Below, one piece after another: positions 1-8,988 of a DNA stretch of 64,000 bases. The position numbers and the translations under genes are program-made. Origin of the DNA: Bog-473 sp963738135 (GTDB lineage Bacteria > Actinomycetota > Acidimicrobiia > Acidimicrobiales > RAAP-2); assembly GCA_963738135.1 (NCBI GenBank), contig CAVTVK010000002.1:501444-565443 (forward strand). Direction: 5' to 3'. Position 1 is the stretch's first letter. Each line of letters opens with the position of its first letter. The notes beneath the pieces were generated by a model. It saw nothing but the letters and a program-made list of their open reading frames with translations. It did not search any database and was not told where the DNA came from.

Positions 1-1172
1 TTGTCGGGTACAACGGCGACCTTGGATGCCACCGCTTCCAATGCGACCAGCGTGGAGTTCTGGATCGCGGGCGGCTCCTACGGCTACGGCAAGATGATCG
101 GCACGGCCAAGCTCACCCTTGTCGGATGGGTGTACAGCTGGAACACCACGACTGTCCCCGACGGCTCCTACGATCTGCTCTCCGAGGCAATCGGCGCCGG
201 CGGCAGTGCCTTCAGTGCCGGTGTCCCCATCAAGGTGAGCCATAGTCCGCTGGCGACGAGCGTGCTCGTCCCCACCAGCGGGGCGAGGCTATCGGGAACG
301 ACCACCTTGGACGCCTCCGCCTCGAACGCCACCAGCGTCGAGTTCCGGCTCTTCGGAGGCATCTACCGCTATTCGGCCCCGGTGCTCTGCACGGGCACGC
401 GGACCTACTACGGATGGTTGTGTTCCTGGAACACCACGACGATTCCTAGCGGCTCATATGTCTTGGTATCTGAGGCCTTTAACTCGGTTGGAAGCGCATT
501 CAGTTCGGGCGTCAGCGTGACCGTCAATGCCCTGTCGTCATCAGCTGCCTTCGTTCAGGCCGACGACACGGGCACCTTTAACGGGAACACCACCAGCATC
601 GGTAGTGGCCAGTACAACCAGGTGCTTGCTCACAACACCGGAATCGGCCACTCTGTCGTTCTCGAAATCCAGACCCTGACCGACCCCGGCACCCAGACGA
701 ATACCGTCACCAGCGTCTCCTCAGGGATGGGCACCTTCCAGTTGGTCAACTCGTACAACGATCTGGCCGACACCGAAATTTGGGTCTGCTTGCGCACGAC
801 CGGCGCGGCCGACACGCTCACGGTTAACACGCCGACCAATGCTTGGAACGCTTTTGCCATCGAGTTCAACGCTCCCGCCACTGGCTTCATAAACGGTGGG
901 GGCCGGTCACTTATCCGAACTACCTCGCCAATCAGAGCTGGACCGTCTCACCCGGAAAGGCTGGAAATATCGCCGTTATGGCGATGGATACCCTCGGGGC
1001 CTATGTGACCGGGCCGGCGGCACCCTGGACGTACTACAACGCGGGGTACTGGGACTTCCCCAACGGGACCTCGGCGGCTTGGCAGGTGGCTCCGTCATCA
1101 TCTCCTCTCACTGCCACCTGGGTTACAGACGGAGGAGAGAGCAGCTCTCAGGGTGTGGTGCTCGAGTATTAG
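1..1172 (+). CDS. Ig-like repeat surface protein, 5'-truncated by window edge, one frameshift
   Basis: The reading frame is already open at base 1, so the N-terminus lies outside the window. Two tandem repeats of about 80 residues are visible (roughly residues 1-79 and 91-174). Each has the blocks SGTT-LDAxASNATSVEF, a WNTTT segment and an SGV-V end, which is typical of bacterial Ig-like beta-sandwich domains in secreted or surface proteins. A further region rich in Thr, Ser and Asn follows. The frame shifts at the G-run at 898-902: one additional G would join GFINGGG to PVTYPNYLANQSW and carry the protein to the stop at 1172. No anchor or enzymatic motif is visible. The role is unknown; adhesion or cell-surface structure is only a guess. 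Confidence 0.6.
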
Positions 1173-1497
1173 GAGGCAACCACACGAGAATGTGATGTCG
1201 CGCCCGACTTCACACGTCTTGGGTAACGAGCGCCATGCCCAGCTGGAGAGGACCAGGTGATCTCTGAGCGTCGGAGGCAAGGTTTTGCGCTGTACTTCCG
1301 GAGTCGCCCACTCCCCACGAATGAGCCACCGGCGGCCCTCTAAGCCCCCGGGCGCATCCTTCCCAGATTGCCTAAGCCAAGTGGGTTATCCCTCTGACAG
1401 ACACTCAGCAATGAACGGCACCTGGCGGAGTCCCATCCGTCATGACCTTCGTTGATGATGGGGCGTCGGCAAATGTCGTCCTGCTGTGACTTCGGCG
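1173..1497. other. gene-free stretch
   Basis: I see no convincing coding frame, RNA gene or repeat between the surface protein stop and the short minus-strand remnant that follows. Confidence 0.5.
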
Positions 1498-1800
1498 TCA
1501 GATGAATCGAATCCTGACGTCTCCGTAGGCGCCCGCTCGACTTCCATCTGATCGGTCAACCTCGATGAGGCCAGTCCTTTCTGCAGGCCTCAAGGTTTTG
1601 GTCTTCAGATGAGCCTGCAAGAAGGGCGTTCGGAGGAGGGTCACGTTGTAGACATCGTATACTGAGAACCAGCGGCCGTCAAACACCTGACGGAGTTCTT
1701 CAGTAATGGACCGGTATCGACCTCGGGTTGGAACAGGACCAGTTGTCCAGTTTCAGTTTGGGCGACGTGACCTGTGCCTTCAACGGGGTCTACCGCCCAC
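1498..1800 (-). pseudogene. C-terminal remnant of an unidentified protein
   Basis: A minus-strand frame ends at 1498 and reads with protein-like composition (ITEELRQVFDGRWFSVYDV ... TPFLQAHLKTKTLRP ... GDVRIRF). A second minus frame upstream (WAVDPVEGTGHV ... QLVLFQPEV) joins it if a shift near 1705 is allowed. The TPFL-x2-HLK and final RIRF blocks recall the C-terminus of three-Cys-motif partner (TcmP-like) proteins found beside mobile elements, but I cannot confirm that. No start codon with a ribosome site is visible. It lies just outside the tRNA-Val used by the integrated element. Confidence 0.25.
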
Positions 1801-1979
1801 ATTGGCCAAACGCCCCTTGCCGGGAACCACGCGCAAGGGTGTCCCTGGTGTTGCTTCGATCTGCGGCTGATGGAAGTATCTGACGACGGTCGGACAGTCA
1901 GCTATACGCTGTTGGTGCGTGATGCCATGGTCACGGACGATGGTCAAATAGGAAACCCGCTGCTCAGAAGTAAAAATGC

Positions 1980-2056
1980 GGGCGCTTAGCTCAGCTGGTT
2001 AGAGCGCAGCCTTCACACGGCTGAGGTCGTGGGTTCGAGTCCCGCAGCGCCCACCA
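1980..2056 (+). tRNA. tRNA-Val (anticodon CAC)
   Basis: A complete cloverleaf of 77 nt can be drawn. The acceptor GGGCGCT pairs with AGCGCCC; the D-arm is GCTC/GAGC; the anticodon stem CAGCC/GGCTG carries loop TTCACAC, giving anticodon CAC. The T-arm has GTTCGAG, and CCA is encoded. It reads the Val codon GTG. The integrase gene begins 73-79 bp downstream, which is the usual arrangement for a tRNA serving as an integration site. Confidence 0.96.
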
Positions 2057-2066
2057 GGTCAGAGGC
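2054..2066. repeat. 13-bp repeat after the tRNA 3' end, shared with 57477-57489
   Basis: The sequence CCAGGTCAGAGGC starts in the tRNA-Val CCA end. It recurs exactly at 57477-57489, ten bases after another tRNA-like 3' end. Both occurrences sit directly downstream of a CCA terminus, so a site recognised by integrases that use tRNA ends is plausible. This is inference from position only. Confidence 0.45.
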
Positions 2067-2113
2067 GCTAATCGGGGATCTGGCCAAAAAAGAGATGTCC
2101 TAGAAATGTCCTA

Positions 2114-2125
2114 AGCCCGACTAGG
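2114..2125. repeat. 12-bp direct repeat flanking the integrase gene (left copy)
   Basis: AGCCCGACTAGG occurs at 2114-2125, just before the integrase start, and again at 3378-3389, directly across the integrase stop. Tyrosine integrases bind arm-type direct repeats close to their own gene, so these could be arm sites. Confidence 0.4.
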
Positions 2126-2128
2126 GTT

Positions 2129-3379
2129 TTGGGCATGGGTCCGAGGGCTCGAAAACCATCATCATCTCGTAGGACACCGGGCACCGGAACGATGCGCGAA
2201 CGGCCCCTCGGCTCTGGACGTTGGCAGCTGCGCGCCTTCGCAGGTTTCGACGAGCTGACGGGCTCACCGCGACAGGTCACGAAGACGTTCGTCGGTACGG
2301 AAGCGAAGGCGAAGGTCGCGCTGGGCAAGTTCGTCGCCGACGTCAACGACGGCAAGTTCGAGCCCACCACGGCGACGGTCGGCGAGCTCCTCGATAAGTG
2401 GCTTGAGGCGGCAACGGTGTCACAGCGACCGCGCACGCTTGAGGAGAATCGCCGCAAGATCGAACACCGGATCCGCCCGGCGCTCGGGAGCGTCCGGCTG
2501 AACAAGCTGTCCCCAGCGCTTCTCGACACCGCCTACCGCCAATGGCTCGACGAGGGCCTGTCGCCAGCGACCGTGCACAAGTACCACTCCATCCTCAGCG
2601 CGGCATGTCGTCAGGCGGTCAAGTGGGGGTGGCTGGGCTCGGCACCGACCGAGCGGGCCACGCCGCCGCGGGTGGAGCGCAAGGAGATGGTCGTCCCCAC
2701 GCCGGAGCGACTAAGAGCTCTGATCCAGGCGGCCGAGTCGTCGGACTCCGTGCTCGCGACGGCGGTGGCATTGGCGGCGCTGACCGGGGCCCGCCGCGGC
2801 GAGCTGGTGGCGCTGAGGTGGTCCGACGTCGACCTCGACGCGGGCACCGTGCGGATCGCTCGATCTCTGACTGTCGCCGGCGGTGAGCACCATGTCGGTT
2901 CGACGAAGACCCACGCATCGCGGGGTCTGGCGCTGGACCCGGCCGCCGTGGCCGTCCTGAAGCGCCGTTGGGCAGAGATGGAGGACCTGGCGATTCGGGC
3001 CGAATCACCACTTGTCACCGATCCGTTCGTCCTCAGCTACAACGCCAACGGGGCTATCCCGGCCAACCCGGACACCTTCACGCACCGTTTCGGGGCGCTG
3101 TGCGACGCCATGGAGGAGCCGGCGCTCAAGCGCCTCCGAAAGAAGCATCCGAAGGCCAAGCGGGCGGATCTGGTGCCGAAAGACCGGTGGCCGTACAGGT
3201 TCCATGACCTGCGGCACTTTTCGGTCACGACCCTGATCGCAGCTGGCGTCGACGTTCGAACGGTGGCGGAGCGCCACGGGCACGCCAGGGCGACCATGAC
3301 CCTAGACAGGTACGCACATGCCCTACCTGAAAGGGACCGAGCTGCGGCGGCGCTATTGGGAGAGGTGCTCGATCTGTAG
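2129..3379 (+). CDS. tyrosine recombinase / phage-type integrase
   Basis: The protein is intact, 414-416 residues. The start is TTG 2129 or, more likely, ATG 2135. An AP2-like and SAM-like N-terminal part (about 25-165) precedes the catalytic domain. The active-site set is complete: Arg223 in TGARRGELVALRW, Lys260 in STKTHASRG, His359-x-x-Arg362 in HDLRHFS, His385 in RHGHA and Tyr395 in TLDRYAHA. It catalyses site-specific integration and excision of the element, presumably at the adjacent tRNA-Val gene. Downstream genes (excisionase-like, ArdC-like, coupling protein, DUF4913) fit an integrative element of the actinobacterial type. I found no second copy of the tRNA-Val 3' end, so the far attachment site is outside the window or lost. 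Confidence 0.95.
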   Translation: MGMGPRARKPSSSRRTPGTGTMRERPLGSGRWQLRAFAGFDELTGSPRQVTKTFVGTEAKAKVALGKFVADVNDGKFEPTTATVGELLDKWLEAATVSQRPRTLEENRRKIEHRIRPALGSVRLNKLSPALLDTAYRQWLDEGLSPATVHKYHSILSAACRQAVKWGWLGSAPTERATPPRVERKEMVVPTPERLRALIQAAESSDSVLATAVALAALTGARRGELVALRWSDVDLDAGTVRIARSLTVAGGEHHVGSTKTHASRGLALDPAAVAVLKRRWAEMEDLAIRAESPLVTDPFVLSYNANGAIPANPDTFTHRFGALCDAMEEPALKRLRKKHPKAKRADLVPKDRWPYRFHDLRHFSVTTLIAAGVDVRTVAERHGHARATMTLDRYAHALPERDRAAAALLGEVLDL

Positions 3380-3389
3380 CCCGACTAGG
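3378..3389. repeat. 12-bp direct repeat flanking the integrase gene (right copy)
   Basis: This is an exact second copy of AGCCCGACTAGG, overlapping the last base pairs of the integrase stop codon. See the left copy at 2114. Confidence 0.4.
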
Positions 3390-3434
3390 AGAAAATGGGT
3401 ACGTAGTCATGTTTCGTTTCGAAATTCAGAGACG

Positions 3435-3626
3435 TCAATCTTGGCCGTGGAGATACCGCTCCAGGCGCGGCACCGAGACCCTCCACCTTCCTCCGATATG
3501 GATGGCCGGGCTGAACTGTCCCGTACGACACAGGCGGTAGAGGGTGTCAGGATGGAGACCGATACGCCGGATGACGCCGCCATGGTCAAAACCTTGATCC
3601 ATGAGGCGGCCCACGTCTTGTTGCAT
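3435..3626 (-). CDS. excisionase-like HTH (helix_turn_helix_17) protein
   Basis: This small minus-strand protein of 63 residues reads IGLHPDTLYRLCRTGQF, then HIGGRWRVSVPRLERYLHG. This is the winged-helix pattern of MerR/AlpA/Xis-like DNA-binding proteins, where the first block holds the HTH and the RWRVS segment the wing. Such proteins act as recombination directionality factors for tyrosine integrases. It is convergent with the integrase, which is less common than the upstream tandem order. The first 20 residues look untypical, so the true N-terminus may be lost through a frameshift. Confidence 0.55.
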   Translation of the reverse strand: MQQDVGRLMDQGFDHGGVIRRIGLHPDTLYRLCRTGQFSPAIHIGGRWRVSVPRLERYLHGQD

Positions 3627-3999
3627 CAGAACCTGCCCGGGCGTGAGCTGCCCCGACCGCTCAAAGAGGTCGAGGCCGAGTCGGTGGCCTATGTGGTCGC
3701 CTCTGGTGCACGGGATGCCGACCGACGACTACAGCTTCCCCTATGTCGCCGGCTGGGCCGGCGAAGAGCCCGACAAGGCCATTCGGGAGACCCAGGCCAG
3801 GGTGAACGTGGCGGCCCGTGCGATCATCGCCGAGTCTCCGGCCGAGCAGACTGCCGGCAGCAAGCCGCCGGGCACCGACCTGGCCGTGGCCGCAGCTCGG
3901 CAACTCGACGGCAGAGGCGGCGACACGAAGCGCCGACGTGACGACCCAGCTGGCCGGACAACGGTGTCCGAGGCGACGGCCGAGTTACAGGGGACCTGA
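3552..3999 (+). pseudogene. ArdC/IrrE-type zincin C-terminal fragment, frameshifted
   Basis: Two plus-strand frames join. The first has LIHEAAHVLLHQ and EVEAESVAYVV, a zinc-metalloprotease HExxH signature with a downstream Glu. The second has TDDYSFPYVAGWAGEEPDKA and ETQARVNVAARAI. Together these are the C-terminal half of the ArdC-like antirestriction proteins common on conjugative elements. The ssDNA-binding N-terminal domain is absent and the shift lies near 3710. Its place between the integrase and coupling gene fits such an element. The trailing region to 3999 (low-complexity, RTTVSEATAELQ) is typical of the family's tail. Confidence 0.55.
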
Positions 4000-4066
4000 G
4001 GTCGCGTGAGAGCTCCCGCGCCACGCCCGCACCCCTCCGAGTCGACCGATCTGGCTTCTCGGTGCC

Positions 4067-5778
4067 GTGGCTGTCAGCGGGGTTCTCGTCGGCGTCCTGT
4101 GGCTGGCCGGGGCAGCCTCGGCCTGGGTCTCGGGTCACCGTGATCCCACGCAGGCGATCTGCTCGCCGGCGTCGCCGCGTTCGCGCACGGCGGTGACCCG
4201 AGCCGGGCCTGGCATGCCCCCGTCGGCCCGGCCGTTCTCTATTGGACGCTCACTTGCTGGCCCTGGCGCTGGTCATCGCCGTCGCGATCGACGGCGTGGC
4301 ATCTGCTGTCGTGCGGAGCGCACGAAGGCAAAGGAGGACCCGACAGCGATCGTCGGCCTGGCCAACCGACGCCAGGTGAAGGCCGCAGCCGGGGCGGAGG
4401 CTCTTCTCGCTCGCGCCGGAACGCTGCGACCGTCGCTGGATCGTCCGGCTCCCGCCGATGTGGGGTACTGCCTGGGCTCGTCGCGTGGGGTCGAGTGCTG
4501 GTCCTCGGTGGAGGACTCGATGGTGCTCCTCGGACCTCCCCGAAGCGGCAAGGGTTACAACATCGTGATCCCGATGCTGCTCGACGCGCCAGGGGCGGTC
4601 ATCACCACCGCGACGCGTGCGGACAACCTGTCGGCCACGATGACGGCGCGGGCGGCCTGCGGGGCCCGGTCGGGGTGTTCGACCCCCAGGGCTTGGCGAC
4701 CGGCAGTCCCCTCGGCCCTGCGCTGGTCCCCGGTGCGCGGATGCGAGCGCCCGCAGACCGCCATGATCCGGGCCAACGCTCTGTGCGCCGACGCGGGGGA
4801 GGGGACAGAGTCGGGCACGCTTTTGGCGGCAACAGACGGTGGCCGCTGTGCGCTGCCTTCTGCACGCCGCTGCGCTCGATGATCGGGCCCCGGCCGATCT
4901 CTACCGTTGGTCGCTCTCCCCGGCCGCGGCCAAAGACGCGGTGGACATCCTCGTCCACGCCCGCCGGCGCCGCCTTGGCATGGGACAAGGCAGCTCGACG
5001 CCATCGTCTCGGCCGATCAGCGCCAACGGGACTCGATCTGGGCCATGGTGGCCAACGCCTTCGCCGCCCTGGCCGATCCCCAGGTGCTCGACGCCGTCTC
5101 ACCCGGGTCCGGGTGAGGACTTCGACCCGGCCGACTTCTTGCGCAAGAGCGGGACCCTGTACCTGATCGGTACGGCGTCGGGCGCGAGCGCCACCGCCGG
5201 CCTCGTGGCCGCCCTGGTCGAAGACGTGGTCGAAGTGGCCCGCCGCCTGGCGGCCGGCTCCCCGGGCGGACGTCTCGACCCACCGCTCGGGCTCATCTTG
5301 GACGAGGCGGCCAACTACCCGCTTCCCAGCCTCGGCGCACTCATGTCCGAAGGGGGAGGGACCGGCATCACCACCTTGGCCTGCCTCCAATCCCTCGCCC
5401 AGGCCCGGCACCGCTGGGGCCGCGAGCAGGCCCAAGGCATCTGGGACTCGGCCATCGTGAAGATCGTGCTCGGCGGCGGCGGCGATGCGGACGACCTCGC
5501 CGACATCGCTCGCCTCGTCGGCGACCGCACCGAGCGCGAGTACAGCAAGACCCGCCAGCCCGGTGGCGGCACGTCGGTCTCGGCGTCCACCCGGGAGCGG
5601 GCCATCCTCGACCCGTCCGCCATTCGCTCGATCACTCCTGGCCACGGGCTTGTGCTGCTGCGATCGGCCCGACCGATCATGCTGTCGCTGCGCCCGTGGA
5701 CGGCACGCCGTGATGCAAGAACACTTCTGCGCGATCAAGCGGGCGTCGAAGAGGCTATCCGCACGGCGGCCGCGCTGA
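4067..5778 (+). pseudogene. TraG/VirD4-like conjugative coupling ATPase, multiple frameshifts
   Basis: The N-terminal frame starts with a membrane segment (about GVLVGVLWLAGAASAW). It then reaches a Walker A motif, LLGPPRSGKGYN, near 4530. Family-like blocks then alternate between frames until 5100, after which a long frame shows ILDEAANYPLPSLGALMSEG (Walker B region), GTGITTLACLQSLAQAR and GDRTEREYS. This order defines TraG/TraD/VirD4-type coupling proteins, hexameric ATPases that feed DNA to a conjugation channel. At least three shifts break it, near 4680, 4850 and 5100. A one-base change would bring in a TGA at 5776-5778 as the natural stop. Either the element is decaying or the assembly carries errors. 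Confidence 0.65.
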
Positions 5779-5816
5779 GATGGTCGGACGATGCGTGCTT
5801 CTCGCCAGCTCACGCA

Positions 5817-6359
5817 ATGACAGAGGGCACCGACAGCGGGATGCCCAGCAACCAAGGGCGCAGAGAGATCTCCGAGGTCGAACGCGTCGCCGCACTGGCC
5901 AAACTGTTCGACGCAGACGGTACTGTCGACTTGGGCGAGGTATCCGGAACGATGTATTGGCCGGACCTCTTGCCAAGTGAGACCCAACGAGAGTGGGACC
6001 TGCTGCGGGCCTGGGTCGAACACCTTATGGCGCGGTTCACCCATCTCGACCACCACGTCATTCCTCGATGTTGGTTTCGCCATAACGGCCACGTCGAAGC
6101 CCTTGCCGCGTTGCGCGACCAAGAGATGGCGAATTACTCCGAAACCGCCCCGGGTACATCAGCCGTGGAGTTCACCGGGCTTTTCGCGACATCGAAGCCC
6201 GTCTGCCGCGAGTGGACCGGCCAGTTAGCATGCGGAGCTACTCACGAGGCCACTACCCATCGGATTCCACAGCTGGATACCGTCGAGTGGGGCCAGTTCG
6301 TGAATGACGACGTGAGTCGTCGAGATGCCCTAGCCGTGGCCACAACGCTGGCCGAGTAG
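5817..6359 (+). CDS. DUF4913-like protein of actinobacterial integrative elements
   Basis: The central block PDLLPSETQREWDLLRAWVEHL, then HHVIPRCWFRHNGHVEALAALRD, resembles the DUF4913 family that accompanies coupling-protein genes on actinobacterial elements. The function is unknown. The frame is continuous with the coupling-protein frame upstream, so the true start (ATG 5817) is inferred from family limits. Around 6166-6205 the current frame reads EFTGLFATSKPVC, whereas another frame reads HRAFRDIEARL, the family-like sequence. Two shifts that compensate each other appear to have scrambled about 13 residues. Confidence 0.55.
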   Translation: MTEGTDSGMPSNQGRREISEVERVAALAKLFDADGTVDLGEVSGTMYWPDLLPSETQREWDLLRAWVEHLMARFTHLDHHVIPRCWFRHNGHVEALAALRDQEMANYSETAPGTSAVEFTGLFATSKPVCREWTGQLACGATHEATTHRIPQLDTVEWGQFVNDDVSRRDALAVATTLAE

Positions 6360-6368
6360 GAGTCAGTA

Positions 6369-6617
6369 GTGGCTGCTCGGACTGAGGCATTCCAGAGGGC
6401 TCTAGAGGCGCCAGAAGGCGAAGCAGTTCTGCGGCGCCTGTTGCCGATTGCGGCGGCGGCAGAGTACCTCGGAGTTTCTCGGCCAACGGTGGAGCGGCTT
6501 GTGTCCAGCGGCGGGCTTCCAATAGTGAAGGTCGCCGGATCCACCCGCTACGACATTGAGGACCTTGATGGGTTTGTCGAGAGAAATCGATGTCGCATGC
6601 GCAAGAGGATGCCGTAA
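6369..6617 (+). CDS. HTH_17 / MerR-like DNA-binding protein (second excisionase candidate)
   Basis: An 82-residue protein carries AAAEYLGVSRPTVERLVSSG, then LPIVKVAGSTRYDIEDLDGFVERN: a helix-turn-helix followed by the wing and final helix of the excisionase-type HTH_17 fold. It starts 9 bp after the DUF4913 stop, so it is probably co-transcribed. It may control excision or act as an element regulator. Preceding residues (LRRLLPIAAAAEYL) fit the family start. Confidence 0.75.
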   Translation: MAARTEAFQRALEAPEGEAVLRRLLPIAAAAEYLGVSRPTVERLVSSGGLPIVKVAGSTRYDIEDLDGFVERNRCRMRKRMP

Positions 6618-6854
6618 CGGACCCCTGGGCAACGGAGTGACTCGGCTCGGACTCAAGATGCAGCTGGCGGCAGAGGTCCTCACTGGAATCAGAGACTGAA
6701 AAGGGGCCGGGACAGAACATCCCGGGCGTCGCGAGCACCTGATGGCGACTGGCCGCATCCGTTGGAGAGTTTGGGGCGGAGTGACACCGTACGGGCCGGT
6801 GAGAGATAACCGAGCTCGGTCTATCAAAAGGGGGATCGCGTGCTATGGATGACG
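6618..6854. other. gene-free stretch
   Basis: No supported gene is present. The end of the integrated element may lie here, but I see no copy of the tRNA-Val 3' end. Confidence 0.4.
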
Positions 6855-7118
6855 TCACCGAACACCCGGTCGTGCGACGACGCAGGGACTTCCGCCTCGT
6901 GCGGACACCGCCGTCCTCCAGATCGTCTTGGGGCTGTTCTGGATGGTCTCTGAGTCCGAGTTGAGCGGCTCCTGGGAGACTCTCCTTTCGCGAGCATCCA
7001 GATAGCGAAGAATAGTGACGACCGCCCATGAGATGATCCCCCAGAACGCCACCATGGCGAGGCCCATCGCGATGGATAGGGCCCAGAGCCCGATTCCAAT
7101 CTCGTTGAAGGGGTACAT
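6855..7118 (-). CDS. small single-span membrane protein
   Basis: It starts at ATG 7118, preceded by AAAGGAGC eight bases upstream. One strong membrane segment covers about residues 8-38 (GLWALSIAMGLAMVAFWGIISWAVV), followed by a basic ILRYLDARERR. This N-terminal layout is common in small SHOCT-type membrane proteins, but the usual C-terminal SHOCT helix is not recognisable. The tail (SETIQNSPKTIW ...) may be out of frame. No function can be assigned. Confidence 0.55.
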   Translation of the reverse strand: MYPFNEIGIGLWALSIAMGLAMVAFWGIISWAVVTILRYLDARERRVSQEPLNSDSETIQNSPKTIWRTAVSARGGSPCVVARPGVR

Positions 7119-7183
7119 CAAGGTGCTCCTTTCTTCTCAAGGATCGACAAGACCGTCAGAAGCCGGACGAAGGTCTCGTTCGA

Positions 7184-7620
7184 TTAATTCGATCTGCTCA
7201 TGAGCCACGCCTCGACGCCGGCGCGAACACTTGGATGAGCCGCTATCGCGGCGAGAGCAAGGGCATCATCCTGAGTGAATGTACGGGTCGTCTCATGATT
7301 GGCAACCAGGAGCCCCACCGTCGTCCAAGGGTCAAGACCGGGGACGGTAGCAACAATCGCATGGCGAATCCCAGGCAGTGGATGATCGAGTGAATACCAC
7401 TGAGAGTCCGTCGATGAAGACGTGGCGTTGACGCTCCACCGGTCCCCTGGAATGATCGACCACCGGTGACCAATGGCCTGCCTCCCGGATACCTTGTCGA
7501 TGACGAACCCACCGAACCCTCTGACACAACCAGCGCGCCCATTTCAGCTCCGGTCATCTTGCGAGCGACTTCGGACACATAGAGAGGGCGCGACCAGGGC
7601 GCGGTCGTTCCAATCCCGAA
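7184..7620 (-). pseudogene. GAF/CBS-like sensory domain protein, frameshifted
   Basis: A minus-strand frame without its own start reads VIDKVSGRQAIGHRWSIIPG ... and ends GLLVANHETTRTFTQDDALA ... to a TAA at 7184-7186. The upstream neighbour frame reads SEVARKMTGAEMGALVV. Joined by one shift near 7500 they give about 140 residues. The end resembles a GAF domain (G-LLVAN-x5-FTQDD-ALA), whereas ARKMTGAEMGALVV also resembles the start of a CBS or GAF domain. A small ligand- or redox-sensing domain is plausible; the identity is uncertain. Confidence 0.4.
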
Positions 7621-7842
7621 CGGTCACGGGGCATGGCGCCGTCATAGGTTTGCCTTGATCTGCAATTCTTCACGCCTTGACGGCGACTAGGGATCTTGAC
7701 GGTCTTGAGCGCTTGATGCCTGGCGACCATGCCCTGTAGGTGTTGTCATCTGGGCTAAGTCGGGGTGGATCGACTCGTCAACCCGAACGCCTCTGGGCAA
7801 TCCGGCAACTACTCTGTCTAATCAACATCGAGGCTTCATAGC

Positions 7843-8082
7843 TCACCTTTCCTCTATTCGAACTGCGACAACGTCGATCTGGCACGCGAACCCAAGTTCG
7901 GGTTCTCTGTTCCATGCAACTCTTGCACGGTCAATCAATCTCGCCAGGGTGCAGACTGCGATAGTCATGCCGATGACCAAAGACTCGACAACAGCGAGCC
8001 TTGCCTCACTGCTTCGGACGGCATCGAGGGCCGCGGTGCATGGTCGCTTCATCAAGTGCAGGACGTGGGAGGGCGCACTCAT
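7843..8082 (-). CDS. small hypothetical protein
   Basis: A 79-residue frame starts at ATG 8082 with a good GGAGG seven bases upstream, which is the main reason to believe it. The centre (ARLAVVESLVIGMTIAVCTLARLID) could form one amphipathic or membrane helix. I do not recognise the family. It lies alone between the GAF-like remnant and the SDR gene, on the same strand as both. Confidence 0.45.
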   Translation of the reverse strand: MSAPSHVLHLMKRPCTAALDAVRSSEARLAVVESLVIGMTIAVCTLARLIDRARVAWNREPELGFACQIDVVAVRIEER

Positions 8083-8179
8083 TATGCTGCCTCCGTCGGT
8101 ACATGAGCAGGATTCAAGTTGCGAGGGTTTGCTCGACGGTCAGTGGTTGCGACACGAGCGCGGAGGAGTCTGCGGATAG

Positions 8180-8866
8180 CTAGGGGTTGTGATTCGAGGA
8201 GCTCGCCGAGAGCTCGAGCGGCCCGTCGCTGTGGATGGGAGCTTGAAGAACCGGCGAGTAATGGACGTGGTTTCCTCGAGGTGAGCATGCCCTCAAGTTC
8301 TGAACGAATTCGATGACCTTGATTCTGCGGGGGCCCGCCATCTCGAAGGTCTCGGGGGGAAGCCGGCCATCGACGGCTGCTTCTACGGCTTTCACTACGT
8401 CGCCGACGAAGACAGGCTCGATCTCGATCGGCGCAAAGCTCGTCGGCTGCAAGGACAAGGCGTGGTGCATCAGCTCGATGAACGGTCCTGGGTCATTCGC
8501 GGTTCCGTAGACCTGCATCGCTCGAATGATGGTTACCTTCGATGCGCTTGCGAGCACAAGGCCCTCGAGGCGCCCGAGTGCTCCGAGATGTCCAGGCCTA
8601 CCCGGGTCAGCGCCAACCAGACTGACGAGCACGATACGTTCGACCTTGCCCAGTGCCGCCGCTGCCAGCGTGATGCCACATGGGGCCAAGCCAACGTCGC
8701 GGGCTGGGTTGGAGCTCCGTGGCACCAGGCGGGGTAGGAGGACGAGCGTCGTAACTTGGTGGAGCGAGGCGCTCCCCGGGCCCATGTCTCGGACCGCCAG
8801 GCCGGAGCCGGCGAGGCGGCTTCCGATACGCTTGGCAAGCCAGTCGTCAGTCCCAGCTATTGCCAC
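8180..8866 (-). CDS. NAD(P)-binding SDR-type (NmrA/UDP-sugar epimerase-like) protein
   Basis: I choose GTG 8866 as the start because AAGGAGA lies seven bases upstream; the frame stays open to 8944. The protein of 229 residues begins VAIAGTDDWLAKRIGSRLA, a Rossmann start in which the usual GxxGxxG is degenerate (AGTDDWLAKRIG). It continues VERIVLVSLVGADPG, SKVTIIRAMQVYG and VFVGDVVKAVEAAVDG, which are blocks of atypical SDRs such as NmrA or complex-I-assembly-like proteins. It probably binds NAD(P) and may be a sensor or reductase. It is transcribed divergently from the XRE-cupin regulator across a short palindromic intergenic region. Confidence 0.7.
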   Translation of the reverse strand: MAIAGTDDWLAKRIGSRLAGSGLAVRDMGPGSASLHQVTTLVLLPRLVPRSSNPARDVGLAPCGITLAAAALGKVERIVLVSLVGADPGRPGHLGALGRLEGLVLASASKVTIIRAMQVYGTANDPGPFIELMHHALSLQPTSFAPIEIEPVFVGDVVKAVEAAVDGRLPPETFEMAGPRRIKVIEFVQNLRACSPRGNHVHYSPVLQAPIHSDGPLELSASSSNHNP

Positions 8867-8949
8867 TGATGTCTCCTTGCACAAGGGCTGTCCGGCCTCG
8901 TTTCTCATGTCTCTAGTGTGCACCCTGGCTGGATCAACTGTCATCTAGC

Positions 8950-8964
8950 ATTAGCATTGCTAAT
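8950..8964. promoter_or_regulatory. palindromic operator ATTAGC-ATT-GCTAAT
   Basis: A perfect 6-bp inverted repeat with a 3-bp spacer lies 25 bp before the GTG start of the XRE-cupin gene and upstream of the SDR gene. It is a likely binding site for the adjacent HTH regulator (autoregulation plus control of the SDR). No second copy was noticed in the window. Confidence 0.55.
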
Positions 8965-8988
8965 ATCGATGATGGGGAAGGATGAGAC

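Noticed and set aside
4602..6122. Long minus-strand open frame of 506 codons
   Set aside because: It is antisense to the coupling-protein and DUF4913 genes, is Arg/Gly/Pro-rich as expected for GC-rich shadow frames, and has no recognisable blocks.
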